From Streptomyces qaidamensis (GTDB taxonomy: Bacteria > Actinomycetota > Actinomycetes > Streptomycetales > Streptomycetaceae), in contig NZ_CP015098.1 of assembly GCF_001611795.1 (NCBI RefSeq), positions 4,216,001 to 4,280,000 on the forward strand: a stretch of 64,000 nucleotides of DNA, given 5' to 3'. The position numbers and the translations under genes are program-made. The notes beneath the pieces are model-generated. The model was not told where the DNA came from and did not search any database. It was given only the letters and a program-made list of their open reading frames with translations. This document shows, in pieces, positions 1-7,202 of this stretch; the stretch's first letter is position 1; each line of letters begins with the position of its first letter.

Positions 1-143
1 CAGAAGCATGTCCCTCCCAAGGGCAGGGAACGCACACCCGAACGATGGCGAGGACCCTGGACTACGCCGGACCTGCGCCGTTGGAAGGACCGGGGCCCTT
101 GGGACAGACTGGCGCCGCGACCACGAAGAGGCCGAGGAGCCCC

Positions 144-899
144 ATGCCCGAACCGACCGCCGACGATGCCCTGGTGCGCTTGCTCGCCCCCACCCGAGCG
201 GTGCTGTTCGACTTCGATGGCCCGGTTTGTGACCTTTTCGGCGGTGAGTCGACGCGGGCCGTCGCGCAGGAGGTCAAGCGGGCGGCACAGCGGCACTGGG
301 GCACCCTCGACCCGGACGTGAGCGCCTGCGACGACTCCCACGGCATCCTCCTGAGACTCAGGGACATGTACGACCGGCGGTCATCGCGACCTCGCAGCCG
401 GCGGCCCCTGGAACTGGCGGAGGACATCGTCACGGGACAGGAGGCGCGAGCGGTCGCGGGTGCCACGCCCACGCCGCACGTCGAAGCCCTCGTGGATGCT
501 TTGTCCGACCTCGGCATGCGCTTGGTCATGGTGAGCAACAACGCTGAGGAACCGATCCGAACGTATCTGAAGGCTCACGGGCTCGACACCAAGTTCGAGC
601 GGATCTTCGGTCGCGACCGGGAGGACGCCCGCCGTATGAAGCCGGACCCGCACTGCATCAAGCGGGCCAGGGAGCACCTGGAGCTTCCGATGGCGTCCTG
701 CCTGATGGTGGGGGACCAGCTCACCGACCTCAAGGCGGCCCGCTCAGCCGGAGCATGCTTTCTCGGTTACACCAGGCATGAGGGCCGGGCCGAGGACATG
801 CGTCAGAGCGGCGCGGACTTCGTGGTTTCCTCACACCTCACCGTCCTCGCCGCAGCGAAGAGGCTCTTGGACTCACGTTCACCCGAGCGCGTCAGGTGA
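144..899 (+). CDS. HAD-family phosphatase (HAD-1)
   Basis: A 251-aa HAD-superfamily hydrolase, probably a cytosolic phosphomonoesterase of the phosphoglycolate-phosphatase type; substrate unknown. Motif I is DFDGPV (Asp23, Asp25), motif II is the Ser/Asn in MVSNN, motif III is the Lys in MKPDPH and motif IV is GDQLTD. The open frame extends upstream to 45, but ATG 144 is preceded by GAGGAG and aligns with the second HAD protein (2689-3402), about 20 residues before the first motif. It converges on the GntR regulator at 892, overlapping it by 8 nt. A related HAD gene lies directly behind another GntR regulator in this cluster, so the two families seem to work together. Confidence 0.85.
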   Translation: MPEPTADDALVRLLAPTRAVLFDFDGPVCDLFGGESTRAVAQEVKRAAQRHWGTLDPDVSACDDSHGILLRLRDMYDRRSSRPRSRRPLELAEDIVTGQEARAVAGATPTPHVEALVDALSDLGMRLVMVSNNAEEPIRTYLKAHGLDTKFERIFGRDREDARRMKPDPHCIKRAREHLELPMASCLMVGDQLTDLKAARSAGACFLGYTRHEGRAEDMRQSGADFVVSSHLTVLAAAKRLLDSRSPERVR

Positions 900-1806
900 G
901 ATACGTCCAGGCGGAGTCGAACCAGTTCTGATGGGTCTTGACGAACACCGTGCCCGACGAGTAAGGATCCTCGTCCTTGACGTGGTGGGTGAGCTGGGCC
1001 CCCAGGCCGAACACGTCGATGGCCTCGATCTCCCGGCCGTCCTCGAGAACGATCTTGCGCTCGTTCGTCTGGTAGAGGGCGTGCAGCGCCGCCACCTTGT
1101 TGACCAGATACAGCTTGAAGGCCGGCACCAACCTGGCCTTACGAATCTCGAAGTCCACCGAAGGCACGAGCTCCATGGTTCTCAGGTCGCTCAACACGCT
1201 GCGCAGCGAAGCGGTATGCCTTCGAGTGATGGCCAGGAACCGTTCCCTCAGGATGTCGTCGTCGACGCCGTCCTTCGTGCGCCAGTAGGGGAAGTCGAGG
1301 GACTCGTCGGGTAGCAGCATGCGAAGAGTGATGCTCTGCGGGGCGATCTCCCCAGCCGCTATGCGATCCGTCTGCAGACGGATGTGCGCGTCCAGCGACT
1401 CCGACGTCAGCGTGAAGACATCCAGGGTTACCTCGGGCTGCTCGAACGCCTCACTGATGAGCGGGCCGAGCGTGACCACGCGACCGCTCGTGAGCGAGTG
1501 GATCTGCTGAGTCCTGATCACCCTGGATCCGCTTCCCTGGCGAGATTCAAGCCATCCCTCGCTCTTCAACTCCGTCAGCACCCGCTGAACGGTGTCGCGG
1601 GAGACGGCGAACTCCTCTGCCAGTTCACGCTGCGGCGGCAGCAACGTGTGCAGAGGGTAACGTCCGTCGGCGAGACGCGCCCTCAACTCACTTGCGACGC
1701 GTTGGAATGACCTGCCGCCGCCATCGCCGGTGTACCCCTCACTCACACCGCGACCGTACCTCGTCACACGAGCGGTCAAACCAGTTTCAGTCAACTCAGC
1801 AGCCAA
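892..1806 (-). CDS. GntR-type regulator with uncharacterised C-terminal domain (Reg1)
   Basis: A 304-aa transcription factor. The N-terminal winged helix lies at about residues 31-95 (LPPQRELAEEFAVSRDTVQR is the recognition region). The C-terminal domain is not one of the classical FCD or UTRA domains that I can recognise. It ends in a conserved block with PAFKLYLVN, DVFGLGAQLTHH and a terminal QNWFDSAW. The same C-terminal block occurs in the regulators at 3429 and 4695 and in the relic at 1903, so it is probably the effector-sensing part of this local family. No sensing ligand can be deduced. The gene converges on the HAD gene at 144. Confidence 0.8.
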   Translation of the reverse strand: MAAELTETGLTARVTRYGRGVSEGYTGDGGGRSFQRVASELRARLADGRYPLHTLLPPQRELAEEFAVSRDTVQRVLTELKSEGWLESRQGSGSRVIRTQQIHSLTSGRVVTLGPLISEAFEQPEVTLDVFTLTSESLDAHIRLQTDRIAAGEIAPQSITLRMLLPDESLDFPYWRTKDGVDDDILRERFLAITRRHTASLRSVLSDLRTMELVPSVDFEIRKARLVPAFKLYLVNKVAALHALYQTNERKIVLEDGREIEAIDVFGLGAQLTHHVKDEDPYSSGTVFVKTHQNWFDSAWTYLT

Positions 1807-1847
1807 CTTCGCCGTCGGCCAGAGGAGGAAGAGCGCAAGGAAGAACC

Positions 1848-1888
1848 ACCTTGCGTCAACCAGTCCAGATGGTCAACGACTTGATGGG
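1848..1888. promoter_or_regulatory. Probable promoter/operator of Reg1
   Basis: This stretch contains CAACCAGTCCA followed by GATGGTCAACGACTTGAT. It matches, base for base over the first half, the region at 2435-2473 upstream of the relic regulator (ACAACCAGTCCA then ATTGGACTGCAAGTTGAT). The similarity continues into the N-termini of the two regulators. I read this as a duplicated control region. Confidence 0.4.
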
Positions 1889-1902
1889 AGTGTGGTCCGG
1901 CA

Positions 1903-2379
1903 TCAGCGAGCTTCGGACAACATGTTCCACACCGAGTCGTACCAGTTGCGCATGGTGCTCACGAAGACGCTGCCGGCCGAGTCCGGATCACCGTCCTGCA
2001 CATGGTGGGTCAGGGTGGCACCGAGGCCCAGGACGTCGAGTGCCCGCACCTGTTCCCCGCTGTCCAGGGCCAGCTCCCGCTCGACGACCTGGTACGGGCC
2101 GTGCAGCACCTCGACCCCGTTGATCACGTACAGCTTGAAGGTCGGCGTCAGGGGCGTGTGCCGGATCCGGACCTCCACGGAGGGAACCAGCTTCGCCGCC
2201 TCCAGGTCCTCGCACTGCGGCGGCAGGAGGGAGTTCAGCGGGTAGCGGCCGCTGGCCATACGCTCCCGCAACTCGCCCGCCACGCGCTCGAACGATCTGC
2301 CGCCGGCCTCGCCGGGGTGCCCCTCACTCACACCGCGACCGTACCTCTTCACCCAGACGTCCAAACCGCCTTCAGTCAA
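1903..2379 (-). pseudogene. Internally deleted copy of the GntR-type regulator (Reg2 relic)
   Basis: The 158-aa frame starts like Reg1 (RYGRGVSEG, GGRSF.RVA.ELR, RYPL..LLPPQ) and ends like Reg1 (LVPSVEVRIR, FKLYVINGVEVLHG, DVLGLGATLTHHVQD, WYDSVW). It jumps straight from LPPQ to EDLEAAKLVPS. Against Reg1 about 140 residues are missing: most of the winged helix, including its recognition helix, and the whole central region. The deletion keeps the reading frame. The product cannot bind DNA in the usual way, so this is either a dead copy or a stand-alone effector domain. The small membrane-protein gene at 2503 is divergent from it. Confidence 0.7.
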
Positions 2380-2446
2380 CTCGGGCAGTCAACTCAGCGG
2401 CCGGTTAAGGGATCAGCAGCCCAGGGCAGAACCATACTGCGACAAC

Positions 2447-2462
2447 CAGTCCAATTGGACTG
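2447..2462. promoter_or_regulatory. 16-bp perfect palindrome, candidate GntR operator
   Basis: CAGTCCAATTGGACTG is a perfect palindrome between the relic regulator (leftward) and the small membrane-protein gene (rightward). Its position and symmetry fit an operator for a dimeric GntR regulator, probably Reg1, since the relic lacks the DNA-binding helix. Confidence 0.5.
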
Positions 2463-2502
2463 CAAGTTGATCGCTTCACGGGAAGTGGTAGCTGGGGGCG
2501 CC

Positions 2503-2685
2503 ATGAAACTCGCACAACTGCTGTCCGCACTCATCGGCTTGACCTTCGAGCGTGTGATCGAGACCCGCTACGGCACGTCCGGGATGCTCTGCCTGTTCCT
2601 CTTCGGAGTCGGCCTTCGCACCCGGAACCCGACCTGCCTGACCATCGCGGCCGTCCTCACAGGCCTGTTACTCGCCGAGTACTGA
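2503..2685 (+). CDS. Small two-helix membrane protein (smA)
   Basis: A 60-aa hydrophobic protein with two predicted transmembrane stretches (about residues 3-16 and 26-57) separated by FERVIETRYGTSG. It is homologous to the 62-aa protein at 4470. The two share LLSA, an FE pair, Y-G-x-x-G, a VG pair and a terminal hydrophobic LL segment at matching spacing. Each is divergent from a GntR-type regulator gene. ATG 2503 is preceded by a purine run (GCTGGGGGCG). It ends 3 nt before the convergent HAD gene. Function is unknown; a membrane effector or signalling partner of the regulators is an inference from position only. Confidence 0.6.
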   Translation: MKLAQLLSALIGLTFERVIETRYGTSGMLCLFLFGVGLRTRNPTCLTIAAVLTGLLLAEY

Positions 2686-2688
2686 GGC

Positions 2689-3402
2689 CTACGCGCGCAG
2701 CAGCCTCAGCAACGGCTCCAGGGACTCCAGGACCACGTCGGCCCCGGCCACTCTCAGGAGTTTGGCCTTCCTTCCGTTGCGCGCGTAGCCGAGGAAGGGC
2801 ACGCCGGCCCGCCCGGCCGCCTCGTGGTCGGAGGGCGCGTCGCCGATCATCAGAGCATCGCCCGGCGCCACCCCCATCGCGCTCAGCGCCCGGTTCAGGC
2901 AGTGCGGATCCGGCTTCAGGTGGCGCAGTTCCTGCGTCCGGCCGTATATGTGCGGGGCGAAGCAGTCAGCGAGGCCGCGCCCCGCAAGGTACTTGCGGAC
3001 CACCCGTGGCGAGTTGTTCGTGGTGATGGCCAGGCGCGAGCCCACGGCGGTCCAGGTGCGGATCAGCGGGTCGGCGTAAGCGGTCGGCCAAGCCGAGGAC
3101 GCCGCCCGCAGCTCCTCCTGGGTGAGACGTTCCTCCAGCTCGGCGACGAGGTCGCTGCCGGGGTGCCGGCGGTCCACGGCGCGCAGCACCACCTGCGGGT
3201 CGAGGGACTCGCGCTCGGTGTCGGTGAGCAGCCCGTGCAGGCCACGGCCCGCCAGCCAGGACGCCAGGTCGCCCGCCACCCGCTCAGCGGAGTGTCCGGC
3301 GAACAGGCGGCAGATGGGGCCGTCGAAGTCCCACAGCACGACACGGGCACGTCTGATCAGATGAGGGAGTCGATTCGGATCGTTCTCGGTCTCGATTGTC
3401 AC
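2689..3402 (-). CDS. HAD-family phosphatase (HAD-2)
   Basis: A HAD-superfamily hydrolase of about 237 aa, similar to HAD-1 (144-899). Motif I is DFDGPI, motif II ITTNNS, motif III LKPDPH and motif IV GDAPSD. The frame stays open to 3597, but that part overlaps the upstream regulator. The likely starts are GTG 3402, which aligns best with HAD-1, or GTG 3432, which overlaps the regulator stop as GTGA. Neither has a good ribosome-binding site, which suggests translational coupling to the regulator at 3429. Regulator and phosphatase therefore form a two-gene operon. Substrate unknown. Confidence 0.82.
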   Translation of the reverse strand: MTIETENDPNRLPHLIRRARVVLWDFDGPICRLFAGHSAERVAGDLASWLAGRGLHGLLTDTERESLDPQVVLRAVDRRHPGSDLVAELEERLTQEELRAASSAWPTAYADPLIRTWTAVGSRLAITTNNSPRVVRKYLAGRGLADCFAPHIYGRTQELRHLKPDPHCLNRALSAMGVAPGDALMIGDAPSDHEAAGRAGVPFLGYARNGRKAKLLRVAGADVVLESLEPLLRLLRA

Positions 3403-3428
3403 CGCACCAGTCTGCGCCGTATCAGGAG

Positions 3429-4322
3429 TCACGAGGAGAGTGTCAGGTCGGTCGTGATGGTTTCCCAGAGGGCGTTGAACCACTTCTGGGATTCCTCCAC
3501 GAACGCCGCGTCCCGCCGGCCGGCCCCCCGGGCGAAGGAGAACAGCAGAGACTTCGAGCCCAGGACGTCGTACATGTCCAGCGTCCGGCTCCCCCACTCC
3601 TCCTCTCGCCTGGTCAGCATGTAGTAGCCCATCAGGGCCTCCTCCTCGTTGAGGAGGTAGAGCTTCACCGGCGGGGTGAACGGCAGTGCCCGGAAGCGGA
3701 CCCGGACGTCCATGCCGTGGGTGGAGCGCAGGGCGAGCAGATTGTGCTGCAGGACCTGGCCCTGGGCGTTGCGCATGGCCAGCCAGCGCTGGTGGACGGA
3801 GTCGTCCTCGCCGTGGGCCTCGACAGCAACCGGGAAGGCCAGTTCGATGTCCCGGGACGGGACCAGGATGCGGACGTCGATCGACTCGGGGCGGATGCGC
3901 CCCTCGTGGATCAGACGGAGCGGCTCGCCGAGGGCGACCATCAGTGTCTCCGCGGTGTGGCAGACGACATCGGCGCGCACCTGTCGCGCCGAGAACGCCT
4001 CCACCAGGCGCGGCGCCAGGCCCACCATCGTCGGCTGGGGCTCGCCTCGGGCCGGGGCGGGGTCGGCGATCCGTGGCGGGCTGCCCTTGCTGACGTTGGT
4101 GAGGAGGCCCTCCTCCTGGAGAACCCGCAGGGCCTGGCGGACCGCGCCGCGCTCGACACCGAACTCCTCCGCGAGTTCCGCCTGGGTGGGCAGGCGGTCC
4201 CCGGGCCTGAGTTCACCGGCACGGATGCGTTTCCGCAGGCTGTCGGCGATCTCCTGGGGCGATGACCTTCTGCTGCCGTTCACTGCCACGTTCTCCGCCA
4301 CGCTCTCCTGGGTCACGACCAA
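3429..4322 (-). CDS. GntR-type regulator (Reg3), first gene of the HAD-2 operon
   Basis: A 297-aa regulator. The winged helix is at about residues 20-85 (RLPTQAELAEEFGVERGAVRQ is typical GntR recognition-helix sequence). The C-terminal part contains RWLAMRNAQGQVLQHN, PFTPPVKLYLLN, DVLGSKSLL and a terminal QKWFNALW. It is very similar over its length to the regulator at 4695, so the two are recent paralogues, and more distantly to Reg1. It is co-transcribed with HAD-2 and divergent from the small membrane gene at 4470. AGTTG-containing repeats upstream suggest autoregulation. Confidence 0.83.
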   Translation of the reverse strand: MVVTQESVAENVAVNGSRRSSPQEIADSLRKRIRAGELRPGDRLPTQAELAEEFGVERGAVRQALRVLQEEGLLTNVSKGSPPRIADPAPARGEPQPTMVGLAPRLVEAFSARQVRADVVCHTAETLMVALGEPLRLIHEGRIRPESIDVRILVPSRDIELAFPVAVEAHGEDDSVHQRWLAMRNAQGQVLQHNLLALRSTHGMDVRVRFRALPFTPPVKLYLLNEEEALMGYYMLTRREEEWGSRTLDMYDVLGSKSLLFSFARGAGRRDAAFVEESQKWFNALWETITTDLTLSS

Positions 4323-4327
4323 ACGCT

Positions 4328-4356
4328 ACAACTCTGATCCATCTGGCGGGAGTTGT
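4328..4356. promoter_or_regulatory. Inverted repeat upstream of Reg3
   Basis: ACAACTC at 4328-4334 and GAGTTGT at 4350-4356 form 7-bp inverted arms just upstream of the Reg3 start. A further AAAGTTGT half-site follows. The AGTTG core is the same as in the palindromes at 4404 and 5684, so this may be an autoregulatory site. Confidence 0.4.
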
Positions 4357-4403
4357 TTGAAAGTTGTTTATGACTAGGGGCCAAGTGGGGACAACTTAAT
4401 CAG

Positions 4404-4430
4404 AGTTGGTTGCCAACTTCTCGAAGTTGG
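4404..4430. promoter_or_regulatory. Overlapping AGTTGG/CCAACT palindromes, candidate operator
   Basis: AGTTGG-TTG-CCAACT (4404-4418) is followed by a second overlapping dyad, CCAACTT-CTCG-AAGTTGG (4413-4430), giving three consecutive half-sites. It lies between Reg3 and the small membrane gene at 4470. The first dyad matches the palindrome at 5684-5700 in 14 of 16 bases. This suggests one binding specificity shared by the paralogues Reg3 and Reg4. Confidence 0.55.
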
Positions 4431-4469
4431 CGGAAGTTTTGCTTCCGGACTTCCGAAGGGGGAACACCG

Positions 4470-4658
4470 ATGCCCGCCCTCGCTCTCCTCTCCGCCGCCT
4501 TCGTCGTCGCCTTCGAGCAGCTCGTCCAGTGGAAGTACGGTCCGGCCGGCATCGTCGGTCTGATCCTTCTCACCGTGGGCGTCAAGGCCAAGAGCCCGGC
4601 CGTCAGCTCCGCGGGAGCGGTCGTGCTCGCGCTGCTGATGACGGGGCCCGCCCGATGA
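4470..4658 (+). CDS. Small two-helix membrane protein (smB)
   Basis: A 62-aa protein with two hydrophobic segments (about residues 2-15 and 27-58) around FEQLVQWKYGPAG. It is homologous to the 60-aa protein at 2503. ATG 4470 follows the ribosome-binding site GAAGGGGGAA at about 4455-4463; the longer frame from 4410 runs into the operator and is unlikely. It is divergent from Reg3 and converges on Reg4. Function unknown. Its repeated pairing with this regulator family is the main clue. Confidence 0.65.
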   Translation: MPALALLSAAFVVAFEQLVQWKYGPAGIVGLILLTVGVKAKSPAVSSAGAVVLALLMTGPAR

Positions 4659-4694
4659 GTCACCGCGCCATCCCGGAACGGCCCGTGGGAGACG

Positions 4695-5612
4695 TCAGCT
4701 CGTGAGCACCAGCTCCGAACTGATCGTCCCCCACAGTGCGTTGAACCACAGGTGCGACTGCTCCACGAACGTCGTGTCGCGCAGCCCGGCGCCCTGCCGG
4801 AAGGCGAACAGCATGGACCGGGTGCCCTGCGCGTCGTACAGTGCCGGCTGCTCGTGATCGGCCTCGGCCTCCCGGCGTGTCAGCGTGTAGTACGCGAACA
4901 GCGCCTCCGTGCCGTTGAGCAGGTACAGCTTCACCGGCGGCGTGAAGGGCAGCGCCCGGAACGTGACCCGCACGTCGATGCCGTGCGTGGCGCGCAGGGC
5001 CAGCAGGTTGTGCTGGAGGACCTGCCCCTGGGCGTTGCGCATCGCCAGCCACCGCTCGTGCACCCAGTCGTCTCCGCCCCCCTCGACCGGCACCGGGAAG
5101 GCCAGGTCGATGTCCCGGCTCGGCAGCAGCACCCGCACGTCGACCTTGGCCGGTTTCAGCCGTCCGGCGTGGATCTGCCGCAGCGGCTCCCCGATGGCGA
5201 GCGTGAGGGAGATGGACGTCAGGCACACGGCGTCGATCTCGACGTGCTCCGCCGCGAACGCCGTCGCTATCCGGGGCGCGAGAGCCACCGTGGTCGGCAG
5301 CGGCGGGGCCTGCGGGCCGGTCAGCGCACCGGCGGGGTCGGCGGCGACGGTCGCCGGGCTGCCCTTGGACACGTTGGTGAGCAATCGCTCGGACTGCAGG
5401 ACGCGCAGCGCCTGCCGCACCGCCCCGCGCTCGACGCCGAACTCGTGGGCCAGCTGGGCCTGGGTGGGCATGCGCTCACCCGGGCGCAGCGCCCCTGACC
5501 TGATCCGGGCGCGCAGCGCGTCGGCCACCTCGTGATGTGTTCTCTGTGGCCGCTGCGACCTCTTCCGTCCATGGACGGAGTCGTGTTCCGGGTCCACGTC
5601 TGAACAGTACAA
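4695..5612 (-). CDS. GntR-type regulator (Reg4)
   Basis: A 305-aa paralogue of Reg3. The winged helix is at about residues 27-95 (RMPTQAQLAHEFGVERGAVRQ). The same C-terminal signature follows: RWLAMRNAQGQVLQHN, PFTPPVKLYLLN and a terminal HLWFNALW. It stands alone: no HAD gene follows it, and no small membrane gene is found in the 248 bp on its promoter side. A perfect palindrome sits in its upstream region at 5684. A start a few codons further in (GTG at about 5576) is possible. Confidence 0.82.
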   Translation of the reverse strand: MYCSDVDPEHDSVHGRKRSQRPQRTHHEVADALRARIRSGALRPGERMPTQAQLAHEFGVERGAVRQALRVLQSERLLTNVSKGSPATVAADPAGALTGPQAPPLPTTVALAPRIATAFAAEHVEIDAVCLTSISLTLAIGEPLRQIHAGRLKPAKVDVRVLLPSRDIDLAFPVPVEGGGDDWVHERWLAMRNAQGQVLQHNLLALRATHGIDVRVTFRALPFTPPVKLYLLNGTEALFAYYTLTRREAEADHEQPALYDAQGTRSMLFAFRQGAGLRDTTFVEQSHLWFNALWGTISSELVLTS

Positions 5613-5683
5613 CTTCCCGCCATCTTCAGGCAGTTCGAGGAAAGGTGGTTATGAGCCGCTTCCAGGCGGAGATAAGAACAGTG

Positions 5684-5700
5684 AAGTTGGTAACCAACTT
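5684..5700. promoter_or_regulatory. 17-bp perfect palindrome upstream of Reg4
   Basis: AAGTTGGTAACCAACTT has perfect 8-bp arms around one central base. It lies about 75 bp upstream of the Reg4 start and matches the dyad at 4404 in front of Reg3. The rest of the 5613-5860 gap shows no small ORF that I can support. Confidence 0.5.
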
Positions 5701-5742
5701 GGGGAACATGGTCAGACCTTCAAGGGGTTGGCCACCCGCCCA

Positions 5743-5775
5743 GGGACTCCCTTCCGGAGGGGAGCCGGGAGTCCC
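5743..5775. terminator. Hairpin, possible terminator
   Basis: GGGACTCCC (5743-5751) and GGGAGTCCC (5767-5775) form a 9-bp perfect stem with a 15-nt loop. It lies downstream of the leftward acetyltransferase gene (5861-7123). There is no clear U-tract, which is common in Streptomyces. Confidence 0.4.
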
Positions 5776-5860
5776 GCCCGGCCGGCTCGGCCGCACGACA
5801 ACCACAACTGAACAGCTCGCTACGGATGCGGGTCCCAGCACACCGGCAGGAGGGAGCGGC

Positions 5861-7123
5861 TCAGAACATGTCCGGGCACCAAGGCCGCCCGGACGTACGC
5901 AGCAGGGCGTCGGCCTTCCGGGCGGCGCCCGCTCGTTCTTCGCTCACCCGCCCCAGCGCCGCCAGCCGGACCGCCGACTCGTCCCCGAGCCACAGCGCCC
6001 CCAACTCGCCCAGTCCCAGTGCGAGTTCCGCGCTCTCGGTGGTCGGCGTGCAGGACGCTCCCTCGGGTGAGGCCTCCAGCCGGTAGCGCCCGCCGGTCAG
6101 CCCGTCCACCCCGGCGATCTCCAGCACCAGCGTCCCCTGCCCCTCGTACGTCCGCGCCTCCAGCGCCCGTACGACGTCCAGGATCCGGACCCACAGCCAG
6201 TCCGCCAGCGTGGTGATCCGGGCCGCCCGCGGGTCGGGCAGGAAGTGCGGGAGCAGGTCGTCGGGCGCCCGCCAGCCGCTCTTGACCTTCACGATCCAGT
6301 CGATGGAGCACAGGTACTCCCACAGCGCGCGATCCGCGGCCGGTGTCACGCCGAGCAGCCACCGCACGGTCGCCGTGTTCAACGGCTGCTTGGCGTCACC
6401 CCAGTTGTCGTCCACGTCGTACGCGGCCATGCCCTCGACCTCGCCGGACGCCGAGCGGTACACGGCGAAGAAGGGCGTCTTCCACGACGGGTCGAACAGC
6501 AGGGCGCCGGTGTTCACCTTCCACCAGGTCTCGTCGCGGTCGATGGCGCCGGGCCGGCCACGGCGCATCCGCTCGTGCAGCTCGGGGCCGAGCTTGCGGA
6601 CGTCCTCGCCCTCCACCAGGTCGATCCGCCCGCCGTCCGCCGGGCCCGCCCGGCGGGCGTCGAGGCCGGCGCGCGGCACGTCGACCGTCCACTCCGCCAT
6701 CCAGGTCGCCGGCCCGAAGCCGTAGCGGCCGTAGATCGGGTACTCGGCGGCGATCAGCGTCGCGACGACGTCCCCGCGCTCCTTCGCGGCCGCCAAGTCC
6801 CGCGCCATCATCCGGCTGAGCAGCCCGCGGCGGCGGTGGGTGGCGGTGACGGTGACGCCCGAGATCGCGTCCGCCGGGACACTCGCCCCGCCCACGGCCG
6901 TGAGCTCCTGGTCGAAGGACCGGAAGGTCGCCACACACCTGCCGTGGTCGAAGGCTCCGAGGTAGCGGCCCTCGACGAACTTCCCGCGCCTGGCCCCGAT
7001 CTCCTCCTCGGTGAGCGCGGGCACCCGCAGGAAGCCGGTGTTCACGGCACGCAGCCAGTCGGTGAACTCGGGCGCGGTGATGGGACGGACGTCGATGTCG
7101 TCGGAACGGGACATGGAGGTCAT
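5861..7123 (-). CDS. Eis-like GNAT N-acetyltransferase
   Basis: A 420-aa protein of the Eis family: an N-terminal GNAT domain, a second GNAT-like domain and a C-terminal SCP2-like domain. The acetyl-CoA site is at about residues 88-105 (VTATHRRRGLLSRMM). The conserved segment YGRYGFGPAT carries the Tyr that acts as general acid in Eis. The protein ends in a C-terminal Phe, as Eis proteins do, whose carboxylate takes part in catalysis. Family members acetylate amines, including aminoglycosides in the mycobacterial case; the substrate here is unknown. A start at the fourth codon (7114) is equally possible. Confidence 0.85.
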   Translation of the reverse strand: MTSMSRSDDIDVRPITAPEFTDWLRAVNTGFLRVPALTEEEIGARRGKFVEGRYLGAFDHGRCVATFRSFDQELTAVGGASVPADAISGVTVTATHRRRGLLSRMMARDLAAAKERGDVVATLIAAEYPIYGRYGFGPATWMAEWTVDVPRAGLDARRAGPADGGRIDLVEGEDVRKLGPELHERMRRGRPGAIDRDETWWKVNTGALLFDPSWKTPFFAVYRSASGEVEGMAAYDVDDNWGDAKQPLNTATVRWLLGVTPAADRALWEYLCSIDWIVKVKSGWRAPDDLLPHFLPDPRAARITTLADWLWVRILDVVRALEARTYEGQGTLVLEIAGVDGLTGGRYRLEASPEGASCTPTTESAELALGLGELGALWLGDESAVRLAALGRVSEERAGAARKADALLRTSGRPWCPDMF

Positions 7124-7202
7124 GAACTCACGCTAGGCGGAGGGCCGGCCGGTGTCGCGTGAATAACCGACCACCGGCCCTCCCCCGGCCCTCCAGGACG
7201 GC

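Noticed and set aside
5613..5860. Third small two-helix membrane gene beside Reg4
   Set aside because: I looked for the FE...YG-x-x-G pattern in all frames of the gap and found none; only the palindrome and a hairpin are present.
5537..6070. 177-aa rightward ORF over the Reg4 promoter region
   Set aside because: It crosses the operator and runs antisense into the acetyltransferase gene. The product is low complexity, and no ribosome-binding site fits.
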